Assembly: GCA_910585635.1 (NCBI GenBank)
Contig: CAJUFE010000017.1
Coordinates: 1-64,000, forward strand
Source: an uncultured Lachnospiraceae bacterium
Lineage (GTDB): Bacteria > Bacillota > Clostridia > Lachnospirales > Lachnospiraceae
Length of the DNA: 64,000 nt
Direction: 5' to 3'
Shown one piece after another: positions 43,600 through 51,866 of the stretch. The notes beneath the pieces are model-generated. The model searched no databases and had not been told where the DNA came from. It saw only the letters and a list, made by a program, of their open reading frames with translations. The translations under genes and the position numbers were made by a program. Every line of letters begins with the position of its first letter. Position 1 is the first letter of the stretch.

Positions 43600-44340
43600 T
43601 CATAAGGGCAGCAGCAGCGCCGCGGAGGCATCGTCAAGGAACAGATGCCAGTCCGGATGGGTCTTTAGGATCGTGGCGGGCACAGTGGGCTGGACCGGCT
43701 TGGTGATCGTGTTAAGGACTGCCTCCGCCTTCACCTGGTGGGGGGTGGCGGTGACGATGTGGCGGCAGGACATGATCTGCTTCACGCACATGGTGATCGC
43801 CTGCTTTGGCACATCGTCCACAGTGGCGAACCATCCCTCGCCCACCTGCTGCTTCTTGCAGCGCTCGTCAAGGTCCACCACCTTGTAGGCCAGATCTGTA
43901 TCAAAATCTGCAGGCGGGTCGTTAAAAGCGATGTGGCCGTTCTCCCCGATGCCGATCACGCCCACATCCACAGGGGCTTTCCGCAGCTCTTCGGTGAGGG
44001 CGGCGATGTTGGCCTCCACATCCCCCTCGCCGTTAACGAAATGGGCGGCTTTTAAGGAGACCTTGGAGACAAAGCGCTCCTTTAAGTACTTGCGGAAGCT
44101 GGCGATGTGGCTTTCCGGGAGGGCCACATACTCGTCCAGATGGAACATCTCCACCTTCTCCCAGGCCACATCCTCCTTTAAGAGGGCCTCGATCGTCTCG
44201 AACTGGGAAGCGCCGGTGGATAAGACCAGACGGGCCGATCCCTGGCTGGCGATCGCATCATTTAAGAGGGCTGCGATCGTCCTGGCGGCGTTCTCGCCTA
44301 ATTGTTTTGGGGTTGAGGATACATTGATGGTCAGGTTCAT
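43600..44340 (-). CDS. nagB: Glucosamine-6-phosphate deaminase
   Basis: Converts glucosamine 6-phosphate to fructose 6-phosphate and ammonia. The 246-residue protein of the NagB/6-phosphogluconolactonase fold has LVLSTGASQFETIEAL at the start, MFHLDEYVALPESH and GVIGIGENGHIAFNDP, the active-site blocks of the family. The gene follows nagA (167 nt gap) on the same strand, making a nagAB operon for N-acetylglucosamine use. Confidence 0.93.
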   Translation of the reverse strand: MNLTINVSSTPKQLGENAARTIAALLNDAIASQGSARLVLSTGASQFETIEALLKEDVAWEKVEMFHLDEYVALPESHIASFRKYLKERFVSKVSLKAAHFVNGEGDVEANIAALTEELRKAPVDVGVIGIGENGHIAFNDPPADFDTDLAYKVVDLDERCKKQQVGEGWFATVDDVPKQAITMCVKQIMSCRHIVTATPHQVKAEAVLNTITKPVQPTVPATILKTHPDWHLFLDDASAALLLPL

Positions 44341-44507
44341 AGTTTTACTCCTATCCTTTTGAAAAATTTTGAAAGGTCCTGCATGTTGCAGGGGTTACGG
44401 TTACATCATATCTTGACTTTGAAAGTCCGCTGCCGGGCGCATGGAGGTTTCCTATGAAAGTCCGCCGCCGAGAGCGGCAGGAACGAGCCTATAGTCCCCA
44501 TACGCTC

Positions 44508-45707
44508 TCAGGGGAGCGTGACCTCCACTCCGCTCACGTACACGGAGGAGATCTGTACATCTTCGTCAAAGACCAGCAGATCTGCCGCTCTCCCCGGCTG
44601 GATGCTGCCGAAGCGGTCGTCGATCTTCAGGAAACGGGCCGGGTTGAAGGAAGCCATGCGGACCGCCTCCCATAAGGGGAGATGGGCCTTCTGCACCATG
44701 GTCCGCACCAGGCGGTCGGTGGTGGCGATGCTGCCGGCAAAGCTGGTAAAGTCCGGCATGTTGGCGATGCCGCCCTGGATGATCACCGGCACCCCATTGG
44801 CCAGGGAGCCTAAGAGCGACGGTCCGTCGGGCATATCGGCTCCCCGCATGCTGTCGGTGACCAGGCAGATCTTATCGTGGTCCTTGCACTTTACGATCAG
44901 CTGCAAGAGCTCCGGCGGCAGATGGATGCCGTCGGCGATGATCTCCACATCCAGCTCATCAAAGAGATACCCGCACTCGATGACCCCCAAAACACGCATG
45001 CCCCGCACTCTGGTGATCGTGGACATGCCGGAATAGAAATGGGTCAGCTGAGTGAAGCCGTGGCGAAGGGCCTCCTGGACCACCGGGAAGGTGGCGTCGC
45101 TGTGGCCGATGGATAAAAGGATCCCTCGGGCAGCCGCCGCATCGGCCAGCGCAAAAGCACCGGGGAGTTCAGGGGCGATGGACCATTTGGCGATATCTGC
45201 CCCGCCTTTTTCTAAGATCTCCTGGTAATGGGCTTTCTTTGGATGGACCAGATAGGCGGGAGGCTGGGCGCCGGCCTGGGCCGGGGAAAAATACGGTCCC
45301 TCCAGATGGATCCCCAGCAGATGGGGCATGTCCGCCGCCACCTCCTTTGCCTGGCGGTAGGCGTCGAAAAAGGTGTACAGCTCTCCGTCGGAGCAGGTGA
45401 GGGTGGTGGGGCAGATCCCGGTGGTGCCGTGCTTTAGGTGAGCACGGGCAGCGGTCAGGATATCCTCCACCTTTCCGTCCATAAAATCCGCGCCGCCCCC
45501 GCCGTGGCAGTGGGTATCGATAAAACCGGGAGACAGGTACTGGCCTTTGCAGTCGATCGAACGGACCGTACCTGCTGCTTCTATAGCAGATGCCTGGTCT
45601 GCAGGGATGCAGCCTTCGATCATCCCGTCTGTCACGACAAGGGCCTGGTCGTCGGCGATGGCGTCCGGCAGGATGATGCGGGCATTGGTAAATAGTAGAT
45701 GCGCCAT
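44508..45707 (-). CDS. nagA: N-acetylglucosamine-6-phosphate deacetylase
   Basis: Amidohydrolase removing acetate from GlcNAc-6-P. The 399-residue protein has the metal-binding FIDTHCHGGGGADFMDG, GIHLEGPYFSP, the SIGHSDATF and THFYSGMS blocks (Phe-Tyr-Ser where Leu-Phe-Asn is common) and LVTDSMRG. ATG 45707 follows GAAAGGAG; the frame is open to 45830 but those 41 codons do not fit the family. A near-consensus promoter lies 138-166 nt upstream. Confidence 0.93.
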   Translation of the reverse strand: MAHLLFTNARIILPDAIADDQALVVTDGMIEGCIPADQASAIEAAGTVRSIDCKGQYLSPGFIDTHCHGGGGADFMDGKVEDILTAARAHLKHGTTGICPTTLTCSDGELYTFFDAYRQAKEVAADMPHLLGIHLEGPYFSPAQAGAQPPAYLVHPKKAHYQEILEKGGADIAKWSIAPELPGAFALADAAAARGILLSIGHSDATFPVVQEALRHGFTQLTHFYSGMSTITRVRGMRVLGVIECGYLFDELDVEIIADGIHLPPELLQLIVKCKDHDKICLVTDSMRGADMPDGPSLLGSLANGVPVIIQGGIANMPDFTSFAGSIATTDRLVRTMVQKAHLPLWEAVRMASFNPARFLKIDDRFGSIQPGRAADLLVFDEDVQISSVYVSGVEVTLP

Positions 45708-45844
45708 AAGGGCTCCTTTCTGTGCCGCTGTATCAGGCCCGGCGGTGCGGCATCCTCGGCCAGGTCTTATCGGGCGTTGGTCATTCCTTATCTGGTCTGC
45801 GGACCCTCTGGTCAGGTCAGGCTTTTGCATACCAGGTCGTTTTC

Positions 45845-45873
45845 AGGATAGAAGAAAAAAAGGGGAATGTCAA
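45845..45873 (-). promoter_or_regulatory. Promoter of nagA
   Basis: On the minus strand TTGACA (45873-45868), 17-nt spacer, TATCCT (45850-45845). It is divergent from the lacI-type promoter. Confidence 0.65.
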
Positions 45874-45942
45874 TAGTTTTGTGGGAAAAATACAAAAATA
45901 GAAAAGTTAATACGAAAATTTTATAGAAAATTATTTTCGGGA

Positions 45943-45971
45943 TTGACAGACTTGTAGTCGGATCTTATAAT
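45943..45971 (+). promoter_or_regulatory. Promoter of the LacI regulator and TRAP genes
   Basis: Perfect TTGACA (45943-45948), 17-nt spacer, perfect TATAAT (45966-45971). One of the strongest sigma-A promoters in the window. Confidence 0.85.
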
Positions 45972-45980
45972 GCAGATAAA

Positions 45981-45998
45981 GAAAACGTTTTCGAAAAC
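45981..45998 (+). promoter_or_regulatory. LacI-family operator
   Basis: Two overlapping perfect 12-bp palindromes: GAAAACGTTTTC (45981-45992) and GTTTTCGAAAAC (45987-45998). The CG-centred palindrome is typical of LacI/GalR-type operators and sits just after the -10 box, where binding would block transcription. Autoregulation by the following gene is the simplest reading. Confidence 0.75.
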
Positions 45999-46124
45999 AA
46001 TTTAACTTAGTCAGATCAACGATCCGCCAGGATCGCCGGAAAAGGCGTCCGGCGGAGCAGGAGAGGTATAAAGGAGCGTGTAAGGACCGTAAAGGGGCAG
46101 TATGAGCGAAAAGGATGTTGATCC

Positions 46125-47228
46125 ATGCAAAATGAAGAAATGGAAGTGGAAGTGAAAAAGGTCACATTAAAGGATGTGGCGCAGGCCAGCGGCTATTCGC
46201 TGGTGTCGGTCCACCGGGCTATGAACAATAAGGAAGGGGTCAGCAAGGCAGTCCGGCAGGAGATCTTAAAGGTGGCCAGCGATATGGGCTACACGGCGAA
46301 CTATGTGGCCGCTGCCTTAAAACGCCGCCAGTTCAATCTGGCTGTGGTCCTGCCGGAGCCGGATGAGGCGGGGAAATATTATTTTCGTTATTTCTGGAAG
46401 GGCTGCAAGGACTATGAGGCCAGCGTAGCAGGCTACAATATGAACGTGATGAACTATACGTTCTGTGTGGACGGCAGCAAGGGCGAGGAGGAGCAGGTCG
46501 AGATCTTGAAGCACCTATATGAGGAATGGGGCGGTAAGCTGGACGGCCTCCTGACCGCTCCTAATGCCAACAGCTTTGAGATGCAGCGCCTGCTGAGCCA
46601 GTTCACGGCCAAAGGCGTGTCGGTGGTGCTGATCGATAATGATCTGAAGGATTGCGGGCGGCTCTGCTGTATCGCACCCAATGATATCTATACCGGACAG
46701 CTGTCCGCTGAACTGATGGAGATGGTCCTTCGGGGCCAAAAAGGGACGATCCTGGTAGCGGCAGGGGATGCGAGATCCTGGTCCCATCAGATGAACGCCT
46801 CTGGCTTTGAGGATTATCTCAAGCAGCATAATTCGGATATACAGGTCTTGAGCGTACAGGATCAAAACGATCCGGAGGCGAACAGCCGGCAGATCCAGGA
46901 GCTGTTCACCCAGCGGGAGGATATCATCGGCGCCTATTCGGTCCGAGCCAGGAACACGATCCCCCTATGCCAGGCGGCTATCCGCTCCGGCAAGCTGGAG
47001 AGGCTCTTCCTGGTAGGGAGCGACTTATTTCCGGAAAGCGCGCAGATGCTGAAGGACGGGGTGCTGAAAGCGATCGTCTATAAAAATCCTTATGAAAAAG
47101 GGTTTCAGGGTTACAGAGCTTTATTTGAATATCTGCTCAAGGGGACTGTACCCAAGGACGAAGCGATCAGCGTCCAGATCTCGATCATCCTGCAGAGCAA
47201 TCTGAATTTTTTCAAAGAGTACATTTAA
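46125..47228 (+). CDS. LacI-family transcriptional regulator
   Basis: A 367-residue regulator. The LacI-type helix-turn-helix lies at about residues 11-30 (VTLKDVAQASGYSLVSVHRA), followed by the hinge region and a sugar-binding-protein-like ligand domain (FNLAVVLPEPDEAGKYYF onward, GLLTAPNANS, VGSDLFPESAQMLKDG). VSVHRAMNN stands where most LacI proteins have VSRVLN. It lies between divergent nagA and the TRAP genes and has a LacI-type operator in front, so it probably represses this locus. The inducer is unknown; the ligand domain resembles those that bind sugars. Confidence 0.88.
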   Translation: MQNEEMEVEVKKVTLKDVAQASGYSLVSVHRAMNNKEGVSKAVRQEILKVASDMGYTANYVAAALKRRQFNLAVVLPEPDEAGKYYFRYFWKGCKDYEASVAGYNMNVMNYTFCVDGSKGEEEQVEILKHLYEEWGGKLDGLLTAPNANSFEMQRLLSQFTAKGVSVVLIDNDLKDCGRLCCIAPNDIYTGQLSAELMEMVLRGQKGTILVAAGDARSWSHQMNASGFEDYLKQHNSDIQVLSVQDQNDPEANSRQIQELFTQREDIIGAYSVRARNTIPLCQAAIRSGKLERLFLVGSDLFPESAQMLKDGVLKAIVYKNPYEKGFQGYRALFEYLLKGTVPKDEAISVQISIILQSNLNFFKEYI

Positions 47229-47262
47229 TAACGTAAGAGAAAGTAAGAGGAGGAAAAAAGAG

Positions 47263-48351
47263 ATGAAAAAGATGATATCCGTAGCCCTTTCATGCGCCAT
47301 GGTGATGTCCTTGGCGGCTTGCGGCGGAGGCGGCTCCAAGCCGGCCGAGACCACGGCGGCAGCGGCGGTCGAGACTACGGCAGCAGCGGCGGATGGCGGT
47401 GCAGAGGAGAAGACAGAAGGCGCCGGCGACGCGGCAGGCGGTGATATGGGCGAGGAACTGCACTTTAAGCTGGCAGAGAACCAGCCCGACGGGAACCCGG
47501 TCACAGAAGGCATGAAGAAATTTGCCGAGCTGGCCAAGGAATATACCGACGGCACGGTCAATATCGAGGTCTATGCCAATGCGGCCCTCTGTGACGAGGC
47601 CTCCTCGATCGACCAGGTACAGGCCGGCACCCTGGATTTTTCCCGCGTCAATACCAACACCATGGCCCCGGTAGTGGATGCCTTCGGCGTATGCGGCATG
47701 CCCTACCTCTTTTCCAGCACCGAGGCGAAATATAAGGCCCTGGACGGAGAAGCCGGCCAGAAGCTTTTTGATATGATGGAAGAGTACAATATGATCGGTC
47801 TGGATTATTATGAGGCCGGTTCCCGCTGCTTCTACACCACCAATAAGCCGATCAACAGCGTAGCCGACTTAAAGGGCATGAAGATCCGTGTGCAGCAGAC
47901 CGAGGTGGCGATCTCCATGGTCCAGGCATTGGGCGCAGAGGCGACCCCCATGGATTACGGCGAGGTCTTCCAGGGCCTGCAGACCGGCATCGTGGACGGC
48001 GCAGAGAATGATTTTGTCAGCTACTATACCTCCGGCCATTATGAGGTGGCTAAGAACTATACCTTAGACGGCCATATGGCGCCTCCGGCCCTGCTGATCT
48101 GCAGCAAGGCGGCCTGGGATAAGATGTCTGATGCCCAGAAGGAAGGCGTGAGGAGAGCTTCTAAGGAAGCGGCAGAGTGGCAGAGGCAGGCCATGCAGGA
48201 TTTCCAGGAGGAGTCCAGGCAGAAGTGTGAGGAGGCCGGCTGTACGATCATCGATGTGGATATCAAGGAATTCCAGGACGCAGTGGCTTCTGTATATGAT
48301 GAATATCCGCAGTACAAGGAGATCGTGGATCTGATCCGTGCGGCGGAGTGA
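47263..48351 (+). CDS. TRAP transporter solute-binding lipoprotein (DctP type)
   Basis: Extracytoplasmic binding protein of a TRAP transporter. A lipoprotein signal ends at lipobox LAAC with Cys20, followed by an Ala/Thr/Glu-rich linker. The mature domain has the DctP features: LHFKLAENQPDGNPVTEGMKK-like opening, SSIDQVQAGTLDF, ADLKGMKIRVQQTE, with the carboxylate-binding Arg in KIRV, and GAENDFVSYYTSGHYEVAKNY. TRAP systems use ion gradients and mostly carry carboxylates, including sialic acid. Its place next to nagAB suggests an acidic amino sugar, not proven here. Confidence 0.92.
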   Translation: MKKMISVALSCAMVMSLAACGGGGSKPAETTAAAAVETTAAAADGGAEEKTEGAGDAAGGDMGEELHFKLAENQPDGNPVTEGMKKFAELAKEYTDGTVNIEVYANAALCDEASSIDQVQAGTLDFSRVNTNTMAPVVDAFGVCGMPYLFSSTEAKYKALDGEAGQKLFDMMEEYNMIGLDYYEAGSRCFYTTNKPINSVADLKGMKIRVQQTEVAISMVQALGAEATPMDYGEVFQGLQTGIVDGAENDFVSYYTSGHYEVAKNYTLDGHMAPPALLICSKAAWDKMSDAQKEGVRRASKEAAEWQRQAMQDFQEESRQKCEEAGCTIIDVDIKEFQDAVASVYDEYPQYKEIVDLIRAAE

Positions 48352-48389
48352 CGGGCTCGTTTTGACATAATATGCTTTGAAGACTAGTG

Positions 48390-48422
48390 TGGGGGCAAAG
48401 CTTTATCTGCCCCCATTTTTTT
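48390..48422 (+). terminator. Terminator-like hairpin between dctP and dctQ
   Basis: TGGGGGCA (48390-48397) pairs with TGCCCCCA (48408-48415), followed by seven T. Read-through would give lower levels of the permeases than of the binding protein. Confidence 0.85.
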
Positions 48423-48472
48423 AACCAGGGATCTGCCGCGGCCTCCCGCAGAGAGGCCCGCGCCTACCCGGT

Positions 48473-48988
48473 ATGAAGGGGGTCATACACTGGATGTCTA
48501 AGATAAGAAAAGGCCTAGGGGTCATCGTTACTATTGAAAAATATATCTGCTGCGTCCTGCTGGTGCTGATGCTGATCATCTGCTTTGCGGCGGTGGTCAT
48601 GCGGTATGCCTTCAGCAGTCCGCTGGTGTGGTCGGAGGAAGTGATCTTGACCTTTTTGGTGTGGTTCGGCTTTCTGTGCATCTCGATCGGGGTGTTCGGG
48701 GACGAGCATATCGCTATCGAGGGCCTGTATAACACCTTTCCCGGCCCGGTAAAAAAGGCGCTGGATCTGCTGCGCCATATCCTGCTGCTGGTCTTTGGGA
48801 TCTTCATGGCCTATTACGGCTGGAAGGTCTTTCAGATCAATCTGATCAAAAGACTGCCGGCTACCCATTGGCCCCAGGGACTCCAGTATTTCCCCATGGT
48901 GGTGGGCGGAGTGCTGACCACCATCTACAGCGCGGTGAACCTGGTGGAGGAGCTGGCCGGAAAGAAGAACGGAAAGGAGGGAGCATAG
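48473..48988 (+). CDS. TRAP transporter small permease (DctQ type)
   Basis: A 171-residue membrane protein with four helices: YICCVLLVLMLIICFAAVVM, the VILTFLVWFGFLCISIGVF segment, HILLLVFGIFMAYYGW and FPMVVGGVLTTIYSAV. The topology and the VWSEEV motif after TM1 are usual for DctQ proteins, which scaffold the large permease. It overlaps no gene; the large permease starts 2 nt after its stop. The ATG at 48473 has only a poor ribosome site; an ATG at 48494 (MSKIRKGLG) is a possible alternative. Confidence 0.9.
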   Translation: MKGVIHWMSKIRKGLGVIVTIEKYICCVLLVLMLIICFAAVVMRYAFSSPLVWSEEVILTFLVWFGFLCISIGVFGDEHIAIEGLYNTFPGPVKKALDLLRHILLLVFGIFMAYYGWKVFQINLIKRLPATHWPQGLQYFPMVVGGVLTTIYSAVNLVEELAGKKNGKEGA

Positions 48989-48990
48989 GC

Positions 48991-50295
48991 ATGAGTGAAG
49001 TGGCAATGGGGACGATCCTGTTATTTGTATCTTTAGCGGTGCTGATGCTGGTGCGCATACCGATCGCCTTTTCCCTGTCCATATCGGCGCTGATCACGGC
49101 CACCTATCTGGGGATCCCGTATTTTAACCTGTTCCAGAAGATGTCCGTCAGCCTGATCAGCTTTACCTTCATCGCCGTACCCTTCTTCATCATGATGGCC
49201 CAGGTGATGACCGACGGCGAGATCACGAAAAAGCTGATGGCTTTCTGTAATATCCTGGTGGGCCGGGTCCGGGGCGGCACGGCGATCGTGAACATCTTAG
49301 TGAGCATGCTCTTTGGCGGCATCTCCGGATCCTCCGCCGCGGACGTATCCTCCATCGGTGCCATGCTGATCCCGGCCATGGTGGATGAGGGATACGATGT
49401 GGACTACAGCGTGGCGGTGACGGTCACCTCCTCCGTGGAGGGCGTCATCATCCCGCCTAGCCAGAACATGCTGTTCTACGCCTTGGCCTCGGCCAGCGGG
49501 ATCTCCATCAGCACGCTGCTGATCTGCGGCTATGTGCCGGGCGTCCTTTTGACCCTGGGGCTGATGATCCCGGCCTATATCATCGCGGTCAAGAAAAAGT
49601 ATCCGCTAGGTGAAAAGCGCTCCATGCGGGAGAATATGAAGATCGTGGCGGAGGCCCTCCTGGGTCTGGGCGCGATCGTGATCGTGATCGCGGGGACCTC
49701 CTTCGGGATCTGCTCCGCCACCGAGGCGGCAGCAGTGGCGGCGGTGTACGCCCTGGCGGTCACCGTCTTCGCCTACCGGAACATGACGGTGAAGATGTAT
49801 GTGGAAGGCCTGAAGAAATGCCTCCCCACCATGACTATGGCCATGGCGATCATCTCCGCCTCCGGTGCCTTCAGCTATGTGATGTCGTACTTAAAGGTAC
49901 CCCAGAACCTGGCTACCTGGCTCCTTTCCATCACCTCCAACCAGGTGGTGTTGACCTTGCTGCTGCTCCTGATGATGCTGGTGCTGGGCTGCTTTATGGA
50001 TATGGGGATCTTGATCTTACTGACCACCCCGATCCTTTATCCGATCGCCACGGGCGTTCTGGGCTTTAACCCCTATCATTTTGGCGTGGTCTTAGTCCTT
50101 GCCTACGGTATCGGCCTGTGCACGCCGCCTGTGGGGACCTCCCTCTTTATCGGTTGCAGCATCGCCAAGACACCGGTGGAGAAGGTGGTGAAAGGGTTCC
50201 TGCCCTTCTATCTATCCATGATCGTCCTTCTGCTCCTGTTGACCTTTGTACCGGCGCTCTCGATCGGGCTGCCGAAACTATTGGGGTTATTATGA
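48991..50295 (+). CDS. TRAP transporter large permease (DctM type)
   Basis: Main membrane subunit with about 12 helices, 434 residues. Hallmarks include IPIAFSLS near the start, FIAVPFFIMMAQVMTDG, GGISGSSAADVSSIGAMLIP and PPSQNMLFYALASASG, and GLCTPPVGTSLFIGCSIAK. The frame opens inside dctQ, but ATG 48991 has AAAGGAGGGAG upstream and begins at the family start. It overlaps the esterase gene (ATGA), so the two are co-translated. Confidence 0.94.
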   Translation: MSEVAMGTILLFVSLAVLMLVRIPIAFSLSISALITATYLGIPYFNLFQKMSVSLISFTFIAVPFFIMMAQVMTDGEITKKLMAFCNILVGRVRGGTAIVNILVSMLFGGISGSSAADVSSIGAMLIPAMVDEGYDVDYSVAVTVTSSVEGVIIPPSQNMLFYALASASGISISTLLICGYVPGVLLTLGLMIPAYIIAVKKKYPLGEKRSMRENMKIVAEALLGLGAIVIVIAGTSFGICSATEAAAVAAVYALAVTVFAYRNMTVKMYVEGLKKCLPTMTMAMAIISASGAFSYVMSYLKVPQNLATWLLSITSNQVVLTLLLLLMMLVLGCFMDMGILILLTTPILYPIATGVLGFNPYHFGVVLVLAYGIGLCTPPVGTSLFIGCSIAKTPVEKVVKGFLPFYLSMIVLLLLLTFVPALSIGLPKLLGLL

Positions 50296-50933
50296 TGAGA
50301 AATATCTTATGTTATGGGGACAGCAATACCTTTGGGACCGACCCGGTCCACGGAGGGCGTCATCCCCGGGAGGCGCGCTGGACCGGCGTGCTCCAGGAGC
50401 TTTTAGGAGACGGCTATCGGGTCATCGAGGAGGGCTTAGGAGGAAGGACCACCGTATTTGACGATGCCCTTTCCGAGGGGCGCAACGGGGCCCAGACCCT
50501 GTATCCCTGCATCGCCAGCCACAATCCCTTAGATCTGATCGTGATCATGCTGGGGACCAATGACCTAAAGCACCGTTTTCAGGTAACGGCCTGGGACTTA
50601 GGGAAAGCCATGGAGAGGCTGATCGACCAGGTGCAGACCTTCCCCTTCCGCCCCGCCTATCCGGTGCCGGAGATCTTGATCGTGTCGCCGATCTACATAA
50701 AAGAAGGGATCGCCTACAGCCCTTACGGCTGCTTCGGCGCGGAGGCCGCCGCCATGTCCCACTGCTTTGCCAGGGAATATGAGCAGGTGAGCCGGGAGAA
50801 GCGGTGCCATTTCTTCGACGGGGCTACTGCGGCGGAGGCCAGTGAGGAGGACCGGCTCCATATGACGGCGAAGGAGCATATGCGGCTGGCGGTGGCGCTG
50901 GAGAGGGAAGTGAGGAAGATCCTGGCGGCGTAG
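50292..50933 (+). CDS. SGNH/GDSL hydrolase, arylesterase-like
   Basis: A 213-residue SGNH hydrolase with no signal peptide, so probably cytoplasmic. Block I is ILCYGDSNTFG (Ser nucleophile), the Gly of block II lies in GLGGRTTVFDD, block III is GTNDLKHRF, and the C-terminal region DRLHMTAKEH holds the Asp/His of the catalytic triad. The pattern fits the group containing the M. smegmatis acyltransferase/arylesterase. It overlaps dctM by 4 nt, so it probably removes an ester (for example O-acetyl) from the imported substrate. That link is inference. Confidence 0.88.
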   Translation: MMRNILCYGDSNTFGTDPVHGGRHPREARWTGVLQELLGDGYRVIEEGLGGRTTVFDDALSEGRNGAQTLYPCIASHNPLDLIVIMLGTNDLKHRFQVTAWDLGKAMERLIDQVQTFPFRPAYPVPEILIVSPIYIKEGIAYSPYGCFGAEAAAMSHCFAREYEQVSREKRCHFFDGATAAEASEEDRLHMTAKEHMRLAVALEREVRKILAA

Positions 50934-50940
50934 ATCGGTG

Positions 50941-51056
50941 GGGCCTGTTGCTTTTATAGTTGCGAGAGGTCCGCGGTGGGAGGGGGATAGCATGTAATGG
51001 GACGCGCTCTCGCTCCGACCGGAGCGGACCCTTTGGCCCACCAAAAGTAACTAATA
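50941..51056 (+). repeat. R1 partial copy G
   Basis: Only the right part is conserved: GGGACGCGCTCTCGCTCC, then GGAGCGGACCCTTTGGCCCACCAAAAGTAAC. The same GGGACGCGCTCTCGCTCCG string recurs at 57.24 kb. It fills the gap after the esterase gene. Confidence 0.65.
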
Positions 51057-51076
51057 TCGATAAAAAGCGGAAAAAG

Positions 51077-51109
51077 ATACCTTCCGGGGATTTCTCGGAG
51101 GGTATTTTT
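51077..51109 (+). terminator. Terminator after the TRAP/esterase operon
   Basis: ATACCTTCCG (51077-51086) pairs with CGGAGGGTAT (51096-51105) through one G-T pair, followed by TTTTG and preceded by an A-run, so it may be bidirectional. Confidence 0.7.
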
Positions 51110-51160
51110 GTGTTATGATGAAGTTAAAAAGACGTGCAGACAGACTGCGGGAGGAGTGCT

Positions 51161-51580
51161 ATGTCATTTACGATCCAGGTAAGGATGAAAAGGATAGGGA
51201 AGCAGAAAAAGGAGGATCTGCGGCCGGTGCCTTTTGTGTTGGAGCGAAAGCCGGAGACCGTGAAGGAGCTTTTGGTGCTGCTGACCCGGCTTTTGGTGCA
51301 GGAGTATAATGCCCGGAAGGATGAAGGGCAGCTGGTCAAGTACCTGACCCGGGAGGAGATCAAGGAGAAGGCTTCGGCGGGAAAGGTGTCCTTCGGCCTG
51401 CGGGGCGGCGAGGATGGGGACCCGGAGGCCGCGGCGGAGAACGCCCTCCAATGTTTCGCGGACGGGATCTACCGGGTGTTCTACGGGGAAGAGGAGCTTG
51501 AAAAGATAGATGGGGAGATCCCCTGGAAGGACGGGGAGGTCTTCACATTTATACGGCTGACCATGCTGTCGGGGTGGTGA
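51161..51580 (+). CDS. Conserved-looking protein of unknown function, 139 aa
   Basis: I do not recognise a family. The 139-residue protein has no membrane segment; it is predicted as mixed alpha/beta with a central helix (ETVKELLVLLTRLLVQEYNA) and a C-terminal beta-rich part (GIYRVFYGEEEL, VFTFIRLTMLSGW). ATG 51161 follows GGGAGGAG; an in-frame ATG at 51134 lacks such a site. It sits next to the DUF4132 gene, separated only by R1 copy E, and may act with it. Confidence 0.6.
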   Translation: MSFTIQVRMKRIGKQKKEDLRPVPFVLERKPETVKELLVLLTRLLVQEYNARKDEGQLVKYLTREEIKEKASAGKVSFGLRGGEDGDPEAAAENALQCFADGIYRVFYGEEELEKIDGEIPWKDGEVFTFIRLTMLSGW

Positions 51581-51610
51581 CGGATGATATGGCGAGGATC
51601 CGGGCCTTCA

Positions 51611-51836
51611 GATGCTAGGCGGCTGCAGGTGGTGTATCAGAAGATCAGGCAGCTTAAGCACTATACCTCGCTATCCGATAACGTAGCGTAGGGAGGGTCC
51701 TAGCACAAAAGGAACCCCTAGAAAAACGTCGGCGCTTAGCGAGGTTTTTCACGAGCTTAGCGTCCGCTTTTGTTTTCTCGGAGCGAGAGCGCGGTGACGT
51801 TGTGCCAGGTCCCTCCCGGAGCGGACCCTTTGCTAT
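51611..51836 (+). repeat. R1 dispersed repeat, copy E
   Basis: Near-complete direct copy: GATGCTAGGCGGCTG start, GTAGCGTAGGGAGGGTCCTAG, AGGAACCCCTAGAAAAACG, GGCGCTTAGCGAGG, GAGCTTAGCGTCCGCTTTTG, TTTTCTCGGAGCGAGAGCG, GTGCCAGGTCCCTCC and AGCGGACCCTTTGC. It lies 27-30 nt before the DUF4132 start. Confidence 0.85.
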
Positions 51837-51866
51837 ATATATGAATACGAAGAACAGGAGGAGATC

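Noticed and set aside
43600..44340. 6-phosphogluconolactonase instead of NagB
   Set aside because: The fold is shared, but LDEYVALPESH and GIGENGHIAFNDP, with nagA next to it, fit glucosamine-6-phosphate deaminase.
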